This document shows, piece after piece, positions 27,809-36,025 of a DNA stretch of 64,000 nt. A program made the translations under genes and the position numbers. Source of the stretch: Sphingomonas sp. AP4-R1 (GTDB lineage: Bacteria > Pseudomonadota > Alphaproteobacteria > Sphingomonadales > Sphingomonadaceae). Location of the stretch: contig NZ_CP053346.1 in assembly GCF_013113735.1 (NCBI RefSeq), forward strand, positions 5,036,001 to 5,100,000, read 5' to 3'. The notes beneath the pieces are model-generated. The model searched no databases, had not been told where the DNA came from, and saw only the letters and a list, made by a program, of their open reading frames with translations. Within the stretch, counting starts at the first letter, position 1. Each line of letters opens with the position of its first letter.

Positions 27809-28689
27809 TCAGCGCCGTGCCATGAATCCGACAACGGCGTTTACCACCTTCACCTCGACATTCATTGACAAGATATCCTCGGCAACCCCCAAATATGTTC
27901 CAGAAACCGGCATGATCTGGCGATTGAGCCGGGCGAAAGCTACCGGAATGAGATTGGCACCACCCATCCGGCGGTGCGTCGGATCGAATGCGATCCAGCC
28001 GGCTCCGGGAAGGTAAATCTCGGCCCATGCGTGCGTTGAGCCAGCATCACCTGCAGGCTGGTCCGGATCGAAGATATAACCCGATACCGCCCGGGCTCCG
28101 AACCCAAGATGTCGCGCGGCCTCTATGAACAGTGCGGCGATATCGCGACATGACCCATTGCCCCGGTCCAGCGTCTGTGAGGGAGCCTGTGTGCCTTCCT
28201 CGTCGCGCACCCGGTACGTGACGTCGGCCAGCACGCCCCCATTCAGATCTTTCAGGAGTGCCAGGGTGTCGGTCTGCCCCCGCATGACGAAGGCGCTCGC
28301 CCACTCGCTGACCCGCTCACCGCCCGCCCTCCGCCAATCCGGCTGCGCCAGCGCGCCAAGATCGATGATGTCATCGAGAGAATAGGTGAACGGATATTGG
28401 TGAGCGGCAGGGTCAACCGCAAAGACCGGCCATTCGGGGGCAGTGATCTCGACGGTCGCTTCACGGGTAATCGTTAGGGAGCAAGATGGCTCAGGGAAAC
28501 GAGCCGTTCCAATCAGATTGCCGAACACGTCCACGGTCCAGCAAATTTCTGCGGCAGGCTCACATGCTAAGACCGATCGAGGACCCTGAGTTCGCCGCTC
28601 TCTCGCGGTGTCACGATCAGGGTATGCGGTTGGAGCGTGACGGGCCGAGCGTAGCAATAAGCCGTACGGTGGCTGATCGTAAGCTTCAT
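27809..28689 (-). pseudogene. Transglutaminase-like protease family gene, frameshifted
   Basis: The body (27809 to about 28570) encodes a transglutaminase-like domain with Cys in GNGSCRDIAALF, His in GSTHAWAEIYLPG and Asp in FDPTHRR. The expected N-terminus MKLTISHRTAYCYARPVTLQP is encoded in another frame from the ATG at 28689 and hits TAG at 28567-28569. One missing base near 28567-28575 would join LDRS to LACEPAAEI. The complete protein would be about 293 residues, normal for bacterial transglutaminase-N proteins. Either decayed or a sequencing error; the catalytic triad itself is intact. Confidence 0.8.
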
Positions 28690-28759
28690 GCACGCCCCAC
28701 CACCAGAGAAACGGACGAGCGCGAATGACCGGCGCCCTTTCGAGCACCGGTTTCGGGGT

Positions 28760-29203
28760 TCAGGCCAAGCTGTGCTTGAGCGCGCTCATTTGATCGTGGC
28801 CCTGCCGAACCGTGACGAACGTCTCACGGATAACCCCAATGGCCGCAGGCGATAGGTCATTATCGCCCAACGCCTTCTCGAACTTGGCCTTTATATGATC
28901 CTCGCCGCGTTCGACTTCGGCAACGATGGCTTTGTCGTCATTGGAGGTGAAGGCCTGCTTCAGATCCAGGAAGGTGCGATGCGCCGCAGCAAGAAAACTA
29001 CTGTCGGTCTCAGGTGTGCCCCCAAGCCGGGTCACTTCCGCCTGCAGGGCGCGAGCAGCCTCACCGCGATCGCGCGCGAAATCGGCAAACATGGTGGCGA
29101 ACCGCGTGCTTTCCGCATCCTTGGCGGCGTCCTCATAACCCTTCATGCTGTCGAGGGTCGTCTTGGTCAGATCGTTCAGGACCGAGATGTCATGGTCGCT
29201 CAT
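28760..29203 (-). CDS. DUF2383 (PA2169-type) four-helix-bundle protein
   Basis: A 147-residue all-helical protein: SDHDISVLNDLTKTTLDSMKGYEDAAKDAE, FADFARDRGEAARALQAEVTRLGG and VERGEDHIKAKFEKAL match the PA2169/DUF2383 ferritin-like bundle. The family is linked to stress and stationary phase in many bacteria; metal binding is uncertain. CAAGGATAG lies before the ATG. It stands next to the broken transglutaminase gene on the same strand. Confidence 0.85.
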   Translation of the reverse strand: MSDHDISVLNDLTKTTLDSMKGYEDAAKDAESTRFATMFADFARDRGEAARALQAEVTRLGGTPETDSSFLAAAHRTFLDLKQAFTSNDDKAIVAEVERGEDHIKAKFEKALGDNDLSPAAIGVIRETFVTVRQGHDQMSALKHSLA

Positions 29204-29490
29204 GCTACTATCCTTGTTGGGAGTTGCTTGAACGACGGGCGGACGCCTTTGGGCCCGCGCAAATTTCGGGGCTGGCCCTAATCAAACAAGAACGGCCGAT
29301 CTAGCCCGTGCCCCCTGCACCGTCTGCGCTTTTCTCAATGGTCCAATCTGACGAGTTCTGCCGCAGCGGCATTGCGTGCGGGGACTTCCCCGTGGTTGGA
29401 GTAATTCCTACGATGAGTTGATCGAAACCACACACGTCGCGATCCAAGCAGTATGGGCCGAAGGCTGGCCCATCGGAAAAGAGACACCAT

Positions 29491-29569
29491 ATGCGCGAAA
29501 GCAATCCCGCCGGCCCGTCGGTTTTGACGCGGATGCAAACCAATGTTCTTGCCACCGCAGAGCGACACC
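29491..29569 (+). pseudogene. 5' fragment of a second CDP-alcohol phosphatidyltransferase gene
   Basis: The first 26 codons (MRESNPAGPSVLTRMQTNVL...) and about 55 bases of leader match the intact paralogue at 49625 (MSESRPAAPPALMRMQTNIL...). Homology stops at 29570, exactly where the IS3 element begins. The gene is cut by the IS insertion; a possible downstream piece is at 31646-31700. Confidence 0.8.
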
Positions 29570-29638
29570 TGGTCTGCCTTGGAAAATCCGGTCCATTTCT
29601 GAAGAGAGCCCGCGAGGGTATCTGGAATGGAGAATGGC

Positions 29639-29917
29639 ATGGGACGTCAGCGATTTACGCCGGAGCAGATCATCGCGAAGCTGAGTGAGGTGGATGTACT
29701 CGTCGGCCGGGGTTCGACGGCCGTCGAGGCTTGCCGGCAGATCGGCATTGCCGAGCAGACACTGTATCGATGGCGTAAGGAATATGGCGGACTGAAGGTC
29801 GATCAGGCTCGCCGGATGAAGGATCTGGAGCGCGAGAATGCGCGGTTGAAGAAGCTCGTCGCAGATCTCGCGCTCGACAAGGCGATCCTCCAGGAGGCGT
29901 CCAAGCTAAATTTCTGA
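29639..29917 (+). CDS. IS3-family transposase OrfA
   Basis: A 92-residue helix-turn-helix/leucine-zipper protein (MGRQRFTPEQIIAKLSEVDV...). It contains IAEQTLYRWRKEYGG and the zipper stretch ending LDKAILQEASKLNF. GGAG stands 6 bases before the ATG at 29639; the ATG at 29627 is less likely. Its end overlaps the OrfB frame (-1), so the active transposase is an OrfAB fusion made by frameshifting. Confidence 0.85.
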   Translation: MGRQRFTPEQIIAKLSEVDVLVGRGSTAVEACRQIGIAEQTLYRWRKEYGGLKVDQARRMKDLERENARLKKLVADLALDKAILQEASKLNF

Positions 29918-30810
29918 GCCCCTCCCGTCGCCGCGAGGCGATCGAGCAGGTCCGTCGCGTGTTGCCCGTATCGGAGCGGCGGACTTGCCGGGTGCTTGGC
30001 CAGCCCCGCTCGACGCAGCGCCACCCACCGAGGGACGATGCAGACGAGCAGCGGCTGACCGCCGACATCATCGCGCTGGCGACGGACTATGGTCGGTATG
30101 GCTATCGTCGGATCCATGCTCTGCTCGGCAATTCCGGCTGGCAAGTCAGCCTGTCGGTGGTCGAGCGGATCTGGCGGCGGGAGGGTTTGAAGGTTCCCAA
30201 ACGGCAGCCGAAACGCCGCCGTCTCTGGCTGGGCGACGGGTCGTGCATCCGCCTTCGCCCCCAACATCGCGGGCATTTCTGGTCCTATGATTTCGTCGAG
30301 GATCAGACCCACAACGGACGCAAATTCCGAATGCTCAACATCATCGACGAGTTCAGCAGAGAGCGCCTGGCCATGGTGCCATTGCGGCGCTTCCGGTCGA
30401 ACGACGTCATCGACGTGCTGGCCGATCTGTTCATCGAACATGGGCCGCCTCAGCATATCCGGTCCGATAACGGCCCAGAATTCGTCGCTCACGCCGTCCA
30501 GGGCTGGCTCGGCAGGCTGGGCGTCACCACCCTCTATATCGAGCCGGGCAGCCCGTGGGAAAACGGCTATATCGAAAGCTTCAACGCTCGCCTGCGTGAC
30601 GAGCTGCTCAACGGTGAGATCTTCTATTGCCTCGAGGAGGTCCGCTGCGTCACCAACTGGTGGCGCGACCATTACAACCGAGCGCGGCCGCACAGCAGTC
30701 TGGGCTACCGCCCGCCCGCGCCAGAAACGACGATGATGCCAGCGTGGCCGCTCGGCTCCGCTGCGCTCCGCCTCCCGCCCACGCTGGCATCGGAGGCGCG
30801 TATCAACTAA
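29911..30810 (+). CDS. IS3-family transposase OrfB (DDE integrase domain)
   Basis: Frame entered at about 29911 by -1 shift from OrfA; the first independent start codon would be the GTG at 29959. It contains the HTH_21 region (YGRYGYRRIHALLG) and the rve integrase core with Asp in WSYDFVED, Asp in HIRSDNGPEF and Glu in NGYIESFNARLRDE. The catalytic triad is intact, so the element may be active. Confidence 0.88.
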   Translation, partial: FLSPSRRREAIEQVRRVLPVSERRTCRVLGQPRSTQRHPPRDDADEQRLTADIIALATDYGRYGYRRIHALLGNSGWQVSLSVVERIWRREGLKVPKRQPKRRRLWLGDGSCIRLRPQHRGHFWSYDFVEDQTHNGRKFRMLNIIDEFSRERLAMVPLRRFRSNDVIDVLADLFIEHGPPQHIRSDNGPEFVAHAVQGWLGRLGVTTLYIEPGSPWENGYIESFNARLRDELLNGEIFYCLEEVRCVTNWWRDHYNRARPHSSLGYRPPAPETTMMPAWPLGSAALRLPPTLASEARIN

Positions 30811-30844
30811 CTATACAACCGGACCGGACATCGCGGGCAGTCCA

Positions 30845-31295
30845 CCAGACATTCCCGACTGTGCTCATCGATCACCGTCAGCATCCGGAACGCCTTGCCG
30901 TCGTGAGTGCGGTCGGCAACAAAGTCGTAGCTCCAGACATGGCCACGATAGTGCGGCCGAAGCCGCACGCATGATCCGTCGTTCAGCCATAAACGACCCC
31001 GCTTGGGCTGCCGCTGCGGTACTTTTAGCCCCTCCCGACGCCAGATGCTCGACCCGTTTGGCATTCACCGTCCATCCCTCGCTTCGAAGCAAGGCTGTGA
31101 TCCGGCGATACCCATAGCGCCCGTAGATCGCTGCCAAGCGAACGATAGCCGCCGTCAGGCGCATCTCGTCGGACCGTGGCTTAGCCGGCTTGCGCTGGGT
31201 CGAGCGGTGCTGTCCGATCACCCGACATGCGCGACGTTCGGATACACCGAGCGCCGCACATGCATGGTCGACCCCAGCACGGCGTCGCGAGGGGC
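30845..31295 (-). pseudogene. IS3 OrfB remnant, frameshifted and truncated
   Basis: Pieces in two frames: an N-terminal part with AIYGRYGYRRITALLRSEGW (to about 31060), then IWRREGLKVPQRQPKRGRLW and WSYDFVADRTHDGKAFRML in another frame. Only the first catalytic Asp is kept; the reading frame ends in the adjacent IS at DEHSRECLV. Confidence 0.8.
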
Positions 31296-31574
31296 TTAGA
31301 ACTTTCCCTCGATCACCTCCTTCAGGATCAGCGCATCCAGCGTCAGGTTCGACACCGCCTTGCGAAGCCGGGCGTTCTCCTTCTCCAGCGCCTTCATCCG
31401 CGACGCCTGCGTCACCTTCAGGCCGCCATATTCACGCCGCCACCGGTAATAGCTCTGCTCCGATATGCTCAGCCCGCGACAAATCGCGCCAACCTTCTCG
31501 CCTTGGCTCAGCCGGACATCGGCTTCGCGCAGCATCCCGATGATCTGCTCCGCTGTGTAAGTCTTCCGTGCCAT
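31296..31574 (-). CDS. IS3-family transposase OrfA (of the truncated element)
   Basis: A 92-residue protein (MARKTYTAEQIIGMLREADV...) with the helix-turn-helix ISEQSYYRWRREYGG and a leucine zipper. GGAGCGAGGA precedes the ATG. It is intact, but its OrfB partner is broken, so it can at most act as a regulator of related elements. Confidence 0.85.
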   Translation of the reverse strand: MARKTYTAEQIIGMLREADVRLSQGEKVGAICRGLSISEQSYYRWRREYGGLKVTQASRMKALEKENARLRKAVSNLTLDALILKEVIEGKF

Positions 31575-31645
31575 TCCTCGCTCCTTCCAAGCGCAAAATA
31601 GCCGGTTCTCTCTCTACCAATACGGACCACTTCTCAGGGGCAAGG

Positions 31646-31700
31646 CCACCCGCCGCGTCGGCTCTGACCGCCTTTGGAATTGTCGGCAGTTCGGTGGTAT
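31646..31700 (+). pseudogene. Possible internal piece of the split CDP-alcohol transferase gene
   Basis: Just beyond the IS pair the frame reads ...SALTAFGIVGSSVVSDG, which aligns with LTSIGMLGSIAIFAG of the intact paralogue (6 of 15 identical). Homology fades afterwards. A tentative match that would fit insertion into the middle of that gene. Confidence 0.3.
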
Positions 31701-31837
31701 CGGATGGTGAGATGAGAAAAACGTTGCGGGACGGAGCGTCAACCGCATCCTAAAAGTTTGAGAAAGGATCAGCCATACGAGTATTTATGCTCGGCGGCCA
31801 ATCCGAGATAATAAATCAAATCGGAGCAGGATCGTAA

Positions 31838-32167
31838 ATGGCTGTATCGAAGTGCGAGCATGATTACGCTTGTCGAAATATTTCAAAATGTCTCGATATT
31901 GTTTTACGAGGACATCAAGACATTCGAACGGACTTGTCACTCGGCGCAATGGCAGGTCTGATATTTTTATGTGATAGTTACTTCGAAGGCGAAGCCCTCA
32001 TATTATGGCAGAGCATTCACGAGCGCCTTTCGCGCAAATGCGATCCGACGTTCGGGGTCTATGGTGCCAGCATCAAAACCATGCGGATCGAAACCGCGCT
32101 GGAGATCGTCAGCGATCTGAGGAAGTTAGAACTGCTAATAGGCGGGCCGACGCGCGGGGGCTCCTGA
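31838..32167 (+). CDS. Hypothetical cytosolic protein
   Basis: A 109-residue protein (MAVSKCEHDYACRNISKCLD...), mostly alpha-helical by pattern, with three Cys near the N-terminus and EALILWQSIHERLSRKCDP in the middle. The local sequence is more AT-rich than the neighbourhood, suggesting foreign origin. GGAGCAGGA lies upstream of the ATG. Not recognised; no membrane segment or catalytic motif. Confidence 0.55.
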   Translation: MAVSKCEHDYACRNISKCLDIVLRGHQDIRTDLSLGAMAGLIFLCDSYFEGEALILWQSIHERLSRKCDPTFGVYGASIKTMRIETALEIVSDLRKLELLIGGPTRGGS

Positions 32168-32299
32168 AAGCGCGGGCAGCGGGGTTAATCGCCGCCTCGA
32201 CTACCCGTCCGAGCGGCTGGGGCTTTTCGTTCACACTAACTAAATGATAACGTCTGCACCCCAAACGATCGGGCGAATGTGAATTGCTGAGGAACGACG

Positions 32300-32506
32300 G
32301 TGTTAGACGGTAGCATGGAAGCGCTCTACCGGATGATTTTCTTGATCACCGTTTCCATGGTGGCGCTGACAGCGGTCGGCTGGATGCTCGTCAAAATTCA
32401 CGTGCTGCGTTCTCGAAAAGAAATTACTCTCTGGGCCTTGGTCACTCTCACGCCAGCCGTGATTGGATGGATAGCTCTATTTAAAAGAGTTATGTCCACC
32501 CCTTGA
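32300..32506 (+). CDS. Small two-helix membrane protein
   Basis: A 68-residue protein with membrane segments at about 12-32 (MIFLITVSMVALTAVGWMLV) and 44-62 (LWALVTLTPAVIGWIALF). The GTG at 32300 follows GAGGAACGAC; an ATG five codons later is an alternative start. Not recognised; probably an inner-membrane hairpin. Confidence 0.5.
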   Translation: MLDGSMEALYRMIFLITVSMVALTAVGWMLVKIHVLRSRKEITLWALVTLTPAVIGWIALFKRVMSTP

Positions 32507-33017
32507 TCAGAGACGGTTCGGGCGCTCGCTTTCATACCATCGATGATAGCTTTGAAATCAAAGGGCGATTGACCGCCAGCAATCGCGAGCGCATTGTCGA
32601 AAGCGGAAGATTAGCCACCTTCCAGTCTCCATTGGTTGGGTAAACTGGTGCTCGGGTCGGAAACGGTCCGAGCAATTTTTCGCATCCTTTTTGCGCCGCC
32701 GCGCCAGCCTATCCTCTGCCTGACAACGCATCGCAACGGACTATCTCAAACTGGTTGAAATACGTTCGATAATATCAATGATGGACGTGCCGACGTAATT
32801 TCCTGCGGCGGTAGCTTGGTTGCCCGGCCGTTCCCCCATGACGGCCGGGCATTTGCCCAGTCATTTGCAGCGTTGACGATGCTCGTGGAATGATCATCAC
32901 GAGCTTCCGTCTGCTGGACACCTCATCCTACTCTCCACACATCGTTCATCCACCTTTTTACCCACAGGCCCGCACGAGCGCATCCCAATTGCCCCCTGTT
33001 TGTTCTAATATGGGTGG
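32507..33017. other. Intergenic stretch with one strong hairpin
   Basis: About 510 bases without a gene. It contains a perfect 10-bp hairpin at 32822-32850. The last 60 bases should carry the promoter of the gene at 33018. Confidence 0.45.
32822..32850. terminator. Perfect 10-bp hairpin
   Basis: GCCCGGCCGT and ACGGCCGGGC around a 9-base loop, followed by ATTT on the plus strand. It is 316 bases after the nearest stop, so it may end a longer transcript or belong to an unseen small RNA. Confidence 0.4.
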
Positions 33018-33257
33018 ATGCCCGATTCTTCGCCACCTTCTGACCGTCCGATCCTGCTGACCGCTTCGCAGGTGCGCTTTGAGATCAGGTTTGCGCTTGG
33101 GCAGGCTGGCGCCTCGGCCTATGCGGATATTGCCTCAAAATCGCCCGCTAGGCGGCTGTCAGGCCTCGATCGGTTGTCGAAGCTTGTCAGCGACCGTTTT
33201 ATTAATTTAAGCGTCTACGGGCCCCTACCGCTCGGTTCTCATGCCCGGCCGGAATGA
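33018..33257 (+). CDS. Small conserved protein, DUF6771-like family, copy 2 (divergent)
   Basis: A 79-residue protein (MPDSSPPSDRPILLTASQVR...). Its pattern PDSS...T(A/S)xQ(V/I)xxEIRxAL...A..SKSPARRLSGLDRLS(K) follows the proteins at 33650 and 8187 over the whole length with low identity. The C-terminus overlaps the next start by 4 bases, so the two are probably translated together. Function unknown. Confidence 0.55.
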   Translation: MPDSSPPSDRPILLTASQVRFEIRFALGQAGASAYADIASKSPARRLSGLDRLSKLVSDRFINLSVYGPLPLGSHARPE

Positions 33258-33601
33258 GGGTCAGCGACCATGCCACGCGATCGTCGGTGCCACGATCTGC
33301 GAGAGAATGTCAGAGCATCGCGGAAGCGGTTGGCGATGGATTTTCGATCGTCATATATTGTCGGGCCAAAGGGTGCGCGCATCGTGTCGTAACGCCCGCC
33401 AGACCGCTGTTCGCATTATTCAACGCGCGTGGATGGGCAACGGACTGGACGAGCGCCAAGACGCACATGAAGTGTCGGGAATGCGGATCGAAATACAACG
33501 CAATGGCGGCCACAGACGACGGTCTTACCGCCGATCCCGCCATTGGCCCGCAATCGGGAAAGGAATATCGGGAACTGGTCCAGAAGTTGCGAAACAAGTG
33601 A
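33254..33601 (+). CDS. Putative zinc-ribbon protein
   Basis: A 115-residue protein with two Cys pairs: IYCRAKGCAHRV and MKCRECGSKYNAM, separated by about 40 residues including LFALFNARGWATDW. The pattern suggests one zinc ribbon with split ligands. The conserved region begins about residue 28, so a later start is possible. It overlaps the preceding gene by 4 bases. Similar small zinc proteins occur in sphingomonads; I know no function. Confidence 0.6.
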   Translation: MRVSDHATRSSVPRSARECQSIAEAVGDGFSIVIYCRAKGCAHRVVTPARPLFALFNARGWATDWTSAKTHMKCRECGSKYNAMAATDDGLTADPAIGPQSGKEYRELVQKLRNK

Positions 33602-33649
33602 TCCGCAACCCCGCTTGAAAACGGCTATCGATGTTATAAATGGCTGAAA

Positions 33650-33862
33650 ATGTCCGATTCTTCTTCCTCAAACCGGCCGACAAGCGGTCAGATTGCCGCC
33701 GAGATTAGAACCGCTCTGGATCGGTCCGCCCGCTCATTGTTCGCCGATGCGGCTGGATCGAACGCCACGAAGCGACAAGCCGCTCTGACGATTTTGACTG
33801 AGATGATCGTTCGCAGGATCGATCTTCTCGAAAGCGGTGAAAACGATCCTACTGGCGGGTGA
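33650..33862 (+). CDS. Small conserved protein, DUF6771-like family, copy 3
   Basis: A 70-residue protein (MSDSSSSNRPTSGQIAAEIR...) with the same core as the protein at 8187 (SGQIAAEIRTALDR, KRQAALTILTEM) plus a polar tail RRIDLLESGENDPTGG. It is the third family member in this window and the second within 650 bases. Helical by pattern; function unknown. Confidence 0.6.
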   Translation: MSDSSSSNRPTSGQIAAEIRTALDRSARSLFADAAGSNATKRQAALTILTEMIVRRIDLLESGENDPTGG

Positions 33863-33897
33863 TCGGAGGCCCGATCTTTCACGAGCCTCCCAACCGT

Positions 33898-34536
33898 TTA
33901 CGCAAACGCTACACTGATATTTTGGCGCTTACGGCGCATCGATCCGCCGATCAAGCCGAAGCCTCCGATGAACATCGCCCACGTGGCGGGTTCAGGGACC
34001 GCTGACAGGTTGGTGACCGTCACAGCGGGACGAGAAACTATTGATTGAACCGTCCCATTCACGAAGGGACTGAAAAATAATGCTGTGGTCGGGAAGATCG
34101 CATCAGAAAATCCATTTGTCGCCGACGTGCTGTCGAGGATGGACCCATTGCCGTATTGGCCGAATTGCATGGTGGAGAAGTTGTTAGCCGAGTTAACGAC
34201 GAAAGTGATCGCGTCGTTATCGCTGAAATTTGATACCAACAAAGTTGCCGAGATATATCCTGCCTTTATCTCGAATGACCCAGTCCGACAAGAATAGTCA
34301 AATAAGCCTATGTCTTAAGTCGCATAGTCCGACGTGGATGAGGCAAGCTTCACGAACGAGTTGTCGAAAATAAAACTCGCTTGCGTCGTATCTCCAACTT
34401 TAATTCCAGTGGCGCCTTGATCATTAACTTGGACAACCGGCCCAATCCAGTCATACTGCCAGCGGGTCGCATCCGCTGATCCAGCCACCATCGCAGCGGC
34501 CAACGCAGCCGTAGCCATCGCATTCAAACGCTTCAT
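33898..34536 (-). pseudogene. PEP-CTERM protein gene with an internal stop
   Basis: The N-terminal part (MKRLNAMATAALAAAMVAGSADA, a signal peptide) ends at an in-frame TAA at 34315-34317. The same frame then continues (DIGLFDYSCRTGSFEIKAGY...) to a classic PEP-CTERM tail, VPEPATWAMFIGGFGLIG plus MRRKR, the sorting signal cut by exosortase. Removing that one stop gives a secreted protein of about 212 residues of the usual form. No frameshift is needed. Either recently inactivated or a base error. Confidence 0.8.
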
Positions 34537-34758
34537 CACTCGTTCCCCCATCGTCGCGATCCCGATGCGAGATCACTTACGAGTTGCAAAGGCGGGAGAA
34601 TGGCTGAAATCGTCGGATTTCGACGGATCAAGGAGCCGTCGGAAGGATCAATGTGGGAGCGGACAACGCCGCCCCCACTTTAGTGCCCTGCCGTCTCAAA
34701 CGAATGTCCAATCGGACACTGAACCGCGCCGGGTCTGCCGGAGGCGTTGGGTTATGAG

Positions 34759-35652
34759 TCACGCTGCCATATCGAGGTTGTCCGCGGCAGCATAATATTG
34801 CTCTTCGGCTTCGGCAGGCGGGATGTTGCCGATGGGTTCGAGCAGCCGACGATGGTTGAACCAGTCGACCCATTCGAGCGTGGCGTACTCGACGGCTTCG
34901 AAGCTGCGCCACGGTCCACGCCTATGGATCACCTCGGTCTTGTAGAGGCCGTTGATCGTCTCGGCCAAAGCGTTGTCGTAGCTGTCCCCGACGCTGCCGA
35001 CGGAAGGTTCGATCCCGGCTTCGGCGAGGCGCTCGGTATACTTGATGGACACGTATTGCGACCCACGGTCGCTATGATGGATGAGGCCGCCACGATGGGC
35101 CGGCCGGCGATCATGCAGCGCCTGTTCGAGAGCATCGAGGACGAAGCTGGCATGGGCCGTTCTGCTCGCCCGCCACCCCACGATCCGCCTGGCGTAAGTG
35201 TCGATAACGAAGGCGACGTAGACGAAGCCCGCCCAGGTCGCGACGTAGGTGAAGTCCGACACCCACAGCATGTTCGGCGCTGGCGCGTAGAACTTGCGAT
35301 TGACGTGATCGAGCGGGCACGGCGTAGCCTGGTCGCTGACCGTCGTGCCCCGGATTACACCTGCCAAACCCATCTCGCGCATCAACCGCGCGACCGTACA
35401 GCGGGCGACCGGAAAGCCCTCCCGCATCATCTGCCGCCAGACCTTGCGTACGCCGTAGACCGCGAAGTTCTCGGCAAATACGCGCGCGATCTCTGGCTTC
35501 AAGGCGACATCCCGCTGCGCCCGCGTCGACAGGCGTGTCGGGTCCTGCCGCTGCGCGACGCGCTCGTGATAGGTGGATGGGGCGATCGGCAGAACGCGGC
35601 AGATCGGCTCGACCCCATAGGCATCGCGGTGATCGTCAATGAAAGCGATCAT
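34759..35652 (-). CDS. IS3-family transposase OrfB
   Basis: A 297-residue integrase-domain protein. It has [15 protein letters not shown] (HTH_21), then Asp in WVSDFTYV, Asp in [12 protein letters not shown] and Glu in [14 protein letters not shown], the intact DDE triad. Its start overlaps OrfA by 4 bases. Probably functional, either alone or as OrfAB. Confidence 0.9.
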   Translation of the reverse strand: MIAFIDDHRDAYGVEPICRVLPIAPSTYHERVAQRQDPTRLSTRAQRDVALKPEIARVFAENFAVYGVRKVWRQMMREGFPVARCTVARLMREMGLAGVIRGTTVSDQATPCPLDHVNRKFYAPAPNMLWVSDFTYVATWAGFVYVAFVIDTYARRIVGWRASRTAHASFVLDALEQALHDRRPAHRGGLIHHSDRGSQYVSIKYTERLAEAGIEPSVGSVGDSYDNALAETINGLYKTEVIHRRGPWRSFEAVEYATLEWVDWFNHRRLLEPIGNIPPAEAEEQYYAAADNLDMAA

Positions 35653-35975
35653 CGCCGGAACGGGCGGTCGAGCTCCGCCTGCGCAAAATATGCCGACGCC
35701 TTGCGGAGAATCTCGTTGGCCTGCCGTAGCTCACGGACCTCGCGCTCCAGCGCCTTCACCTTGTCGGCAACCTCGGTCGGGACGCCCGCCCGCTTACCGC
35801 TGTTCACCTCGGCCTTCTTCACCCACTCCAGCAGCGTGTGCCCTGAACAACCAATCTTCTCGGCAATGGATATGATCGCTGCCCATCGTGACGGGTGATC
35901 GCGCTCGTGATCCAGCACCATCCGTACCGCTCGCTCGCGGACCTCAGGTGCAAACTTGTTCGTCGTCTTGCTCAT
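35649..35975 (-). CDS. IS3-family transposase OrfA
   Basis: A 108-residue DNA-binding protein ([20 protein letters not shown]...) with an HTH in [26 protein letters not shown] and a leucine-zipper [30 protein letters not shown] lies upstream of the ATG. Partner of OrfB. Confidence 0.9.
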   Translation of the reverse strand: MSKTTNKFAPEVRERAVRMVLDHERDHPSRWAAIISIAEKIGCSGHTLLEWVKKAEVNSGKRAGVPTEVADKVKALEREVRELRQANEILRKASAYFAQAELDRPFRR

Positions 35976-36025
35976 ACGGGCTCCACCTTCTCAGGAGTTG
36001 GAGCCTCCGGCAAACCCGGCGCGGT

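Larger units (their letters stand above)
29570..30844 (+). mobile_element. IS3-family (IS407-type) insertion sequence
   Basis: About 1275 bp. The left end TGGTCTGCCTTGG...CCGGTCC and the right end, read inward, TGGACTGCCCGCG...CCGGTCC form imperfect terminal inverted repeats of about 25 bp. It carries OrfA and OrfB in overlapping frames. No target duplication is visible, because its right side abuts a truncated second IS rather than the original target. Confidence 0.8.
30845..31643 (-). mobile_element. Truncated second IS3-family element
   Basis: Minus-strand element whose 5' end has the inverted-repeat-like TGCCCCTGAGAAGTGGTCC at about 31624-31642. It keeps a full OrfA and the first half of OrfB, but stops at 30845, where the neighbouring IS ends. 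The 3' half is missing, so it cannot move on its own. Confidence 0.75.
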
